Source: Bryobacteraceae bacterium
GTDB taxonomy: Bacteria; Acidobacteriota; Terriglobia; Bryobacterales; Bryobacteraceae
Reading direction: 5' to 3'
DNA: 15,389 bases
Assembly: GCA_030044325.1 (NCBI GenBank)
Contig: JASHWA010000343.1
Span: forward strand, 1-15,389
Numbering within the stretch: the first letter of the stretch is position 1; every line of letters begins with the position of its first letter. The notes beneath the pieces were generated by a model. The model ran no database searches and was not told the DNA's origin. It saw only the letters and a program-made list of their open reading frames with translations. Below are positions 13,381 through 15,389 of the stretch, in pieces. The position numbers and the translations under genes were made by a program.

Positions 13381-15389
13381 ATGAAACACACCTTGTTCCT
13401 TGCGCTGTTTTCTTGCGCGATCGCGCTCGCGCAAAACGGTCCGGATGTCAGTCTTTTGCAAGCCCTGAAATTCCGTGAGATCGGCCCGGCGAACCCCGGC
13501 GGCCGCACCGATGATTTTGCCGTGGTCGAAAGCAACACCAACATCGTCTACGCGGCAACCGCGGGCGGCGGCGTCTTCAAGAGCGTCAACAGCGGGATTT
13601 CCTGGACACCCGTGTTCGACGAGCAGGCCGTTTCCTCGATCGGCGACGTCACCGTGTCGCAATCGGAGCCGGATATTGTCTGGGTGGGCACGGGTGAAGG
13701 GAACAACCGCCAGAGCTCGTCCTGGGGCAACGGTGTTTATAAATCGCTCGACGGCGGAAAATCCTGGGCCAACATGGGGCTGAAGGACACGCATCACATT
13801 CCGCGTATTCTGATTCATCCGTCCAACGCGAACATCGTTTATGTGGCCGCCCAGGGGCATTTGTGGGGACCGAACGAGGAGCGCGGCCTGTTCAAGACTG
13901 CGGATGGGGGCAAGACCTGGGCCAAGGTTCTCTACATCGACGCGGATACCGGCGTGAACGATATCGCCATGGATCCGATGAACCCGGACACGATCTACGC
14001 GGCCGCGTATCAGCGGCGCCGCACCGCGTTCGGGATGAACGGAGGAGGGCCGGGCAGCGCGATCTATCGCACCACCGACGGCGGCGCCACCTGGAAAAAG
14101 CTCACCAACGGATTGCCCAAAGGAGAACTGGGCCGCATTGCGCTGGATGTTTATCGCCGGAACGGAAACGTCGTATATGCGCTGGTCGAATCCGAAAATT
14201 CCGGCATTTATCGAAGCGACGATAAGGGCGAGCACTGGACGCGGATGAGCGGCACCAATCCGCGGCCGGTCTACTTCAGCCAGGTGCGCATCGATCCGAA
14301 CAACGACCAGCGCATCTGGGTCGCCGGGCAGACCATGGAATATTCAGAGGACGGCGGCAAGACGTTCGTGAGCGACCGGATCAACAAAATCCACGTCGAT
14401 TTTCACGCCATCTGGATCGACCCTGCCAATTCCAACAACATGATCGTCGGCTGCGACGGAGGCATTCATTTCAGCCGCGACGCGGGACGGAGCTGGGACG
14501 GGCGGGATTCGATCGCGATCGGCCAGCTTTACGAAGTTTCCTTCGATATGGCGAAACCCTACAATCTGTGCGGCGGATTGCAGGATAACGACGTGTGGTG
14601 CGGCCCGAGCGCGACTACGGATGTTCGCGGCATCACCAACGCGGATTGGTTCTCGGATTCGGGCGCGGACGGGTTTTACACGGCGATCGATCAGACCGAG
14701 CCGTGGATCGCCTACATGGAATCGCAGGACGGAAACCTGGTGCGGCGCGATCTGCGCTCGCATGAGGCGCACAGCATTCGTCCGCGCGAGGACAACGACA
14801 AGATGGCGCGTTATCGCTTCCAGTGGAATTCGCCGCTGGTGCTGTCAAAACACGACCGCAAGACGCTGTACTACGGGGGCAACTTCGTTTTCAAGTCCAC
14901 CAATCAGGGCGATGACTGGCAGCGCGTCTCGCCGGACCTGACCAACAACGTCGATCGCAAGACGCTCGATATCATGGGCCGAAAAATGAACGATCGCACG
15001 GTGCTGTCCCGCAACGACGGCGTAAGCGCGTGGCCCACGATCACCACGCTGAGCGAATCGGCGGTGCGCGCCGGGATCCTGTGGGCGGGAACCGACGATG
15101 GCAACGTGCAGGTGAGCCGCGACGGCGAAACCTGGAAAAACGTGTTGGGCAATATTCCCGGCGTGCCCAAGGGAACGTATGTAAGCCGCGTGCTGGCTTC
15201 GGCCTTCGATGCGCGAACGGCGTATGCCGCCTTCGACGGTCATCGCGGCGACGATTACAACATTTACTTATTTAAGACCACGGATTATGGCGAGACCTGG
15301 AAATCGATCACCGACGGCATTCCGAAGAATGAAGGAACCCTGCACGTGATTCGCGAACATCCGCGCAATCGCGACCTGCTGTTTGCCGG
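13381..15389 (+). CDS. Secreted sortilin/BNR-type beta-propeller protein, partial
   Basis: The visible 669 codons begin with a signal peptide (MKHTLFLALFSCAIALAQ) and FREIGPANPGGR, the typical opening of large bacterial sortilin/Vps10-like BNR proteins. Asp-box motifs (S-x-D-x-G-x-S/T-W and variants) recur: SVNSGISW (68-75), SLDGGKSW (122-129), then TADGGKTW, TTDGGATW, SDDKGEHW, SEDGGKTF, SRDAGRSW, STNQGDDW and TTDYGETW. The conserved GTGEGNNRQSSSWG (103-116) is also present. Family members usually run to about 1000 residues, so roughly the last third lies beyond the window. Often labelled glycosyl hydrolase, but catalytic activity has rarely been shown and none can be inferred. No ribosome binding site precedes the ATG, which sits just after a dyad and candidate -10, suggesting a leaderless or very short-leader transcript. 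Confidence 0.9.
   Translation, partial: MKHTLFLALFSCAIALAQNGPDVSLLQALKFREIGPANPGGRTDDFAVVESNTNIVYAATAGGGVFKSVNSGISWTPVFDEQAVSSIGDVTVSQSEPDIVWVGTGEGNNRQSSSWGNGVYKSLDGGKSWANMGLKDTHHIPRILIHPSNANIVYVAAQGHLWGPNEERGLFKTADGGKTWAKVLYIDADTGVNDIAMDPMNPDTIYAAAYQRRRTAFGMNGGGPGSAIYRTTDGGATWKKLTNGLPKGELGRIALDVYRRNGNVVYALVESENSGIYRSDDKGEHWTRMSGTNPRPVYFSQVRIDPNNDQRIWVAGQTMEYSEDGGKTFVSDRINKIHVDFHAIWIDPANSNNMIVGCDGGIHFSRDAGRSWDGRDSIAIGQLYEVSFDMAKPYNLCGGLQDNDVWCGPSATTDVRGITNADWFSDSGADGFYTAIDQTEPWIAYMESQDGNLVRRDLRSHEAHSIRPREDNDKMARYRFQWNSPLVLSKHDRKTLYYGGNFVFKSTNQGDDWQRVSPDLTNNVDRKTLDIMGRKMNDRTVLSRNDGVSAWPTITTLSESAVRAGILWAGTDDGNVQVSRDGETWKNVLGNIPGVPKGTYVSRVLASAFDARTAYAAFDGHRGDDYNIYLFKTTDYGETWKSITDGIPKNEGTLHVIREHPRNRDLLFA

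Noticed and set aside
13357..14235. Open frame of 292 codons antisense to the sortilin-like gene
   Set aside because: The plus frame carries a signal peptide and regular Asp-boxes; the minus frame shows no domain and no start signal.

Overview
The window looks like chromosomal DNA of a GC-rich acidobacterium close to Candidatus Solibacter/Bryobacterales. The strongest clue is the large NHL-repeat protein at 6245-9310. Its C-terminal ~250 residues match the Solibacter-type C-terminal domain (TIGR03437 family) by eye. The wealth of secreted propeller proteins, a serine hydrolase and a BlaI-like operator also fit that group. I saw no tRNA, rRNA, CRISPR array, transposase or phage gene.

Layout. 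1-502 (minus): start of a secreted streptogramin-lyase-like (Vgb) propeller protein, cut by the window edge. 503-822: non-coding. 823-974 (plus): relic of a VOC/glyoxalase gene with a one-base frameshift and a lost 3' part. 977-2635 (minus): multi-pass GT-C type glycosyltransferase. Divergent from it, 2791-6030 (plus) is a tightly overlapping three-gene operon: a small exported membrane protein with a YSDPN motif, a five-helix membrane-anchored alkaline-phosphatase/sulfatase-superfamily enzyme, and a PAPS-dependent sulfotransferase. 6245-9310 (plus): the 12-repeat NHL protein. 9401-9678 (plus): a broken ArsR-type regulator. 9713-10339 (minus): a secreted tandem-cupin protein. 10340-10833: a non-coding stretch with an inverted repeat, a degenerate direct repeat and a REP-like double hairpin. 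10834-12459 (plus): a secreted beta-lactamase-family serine hydrolase. 12469-13209 (minus): a membrane-tethered SAM methyltransferase. 13381-15389 (plus): the start of a large sortilin/BNR-type propeller protein, with a perfect dyad touching its promoter and start codon.

How the genes may work together. The glycosyltransferase, phosphatase-superfamily enzyme and sulfotransferase point to decoration of a cell-surface glycan or lipid (inference). The small YSDPN protein is the least explained member and the best candidate for something undescribed. The rest reads as secreted accessory proteins with separate promoters. Two single-base frameshifts that exactly interrupt recognisable families (VOC near 953, ArsR near 9624) are either real gene decay or assembly errors and deserve a read-level check. 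I did not find convincing evidence for a complete novel defence or mobile system.
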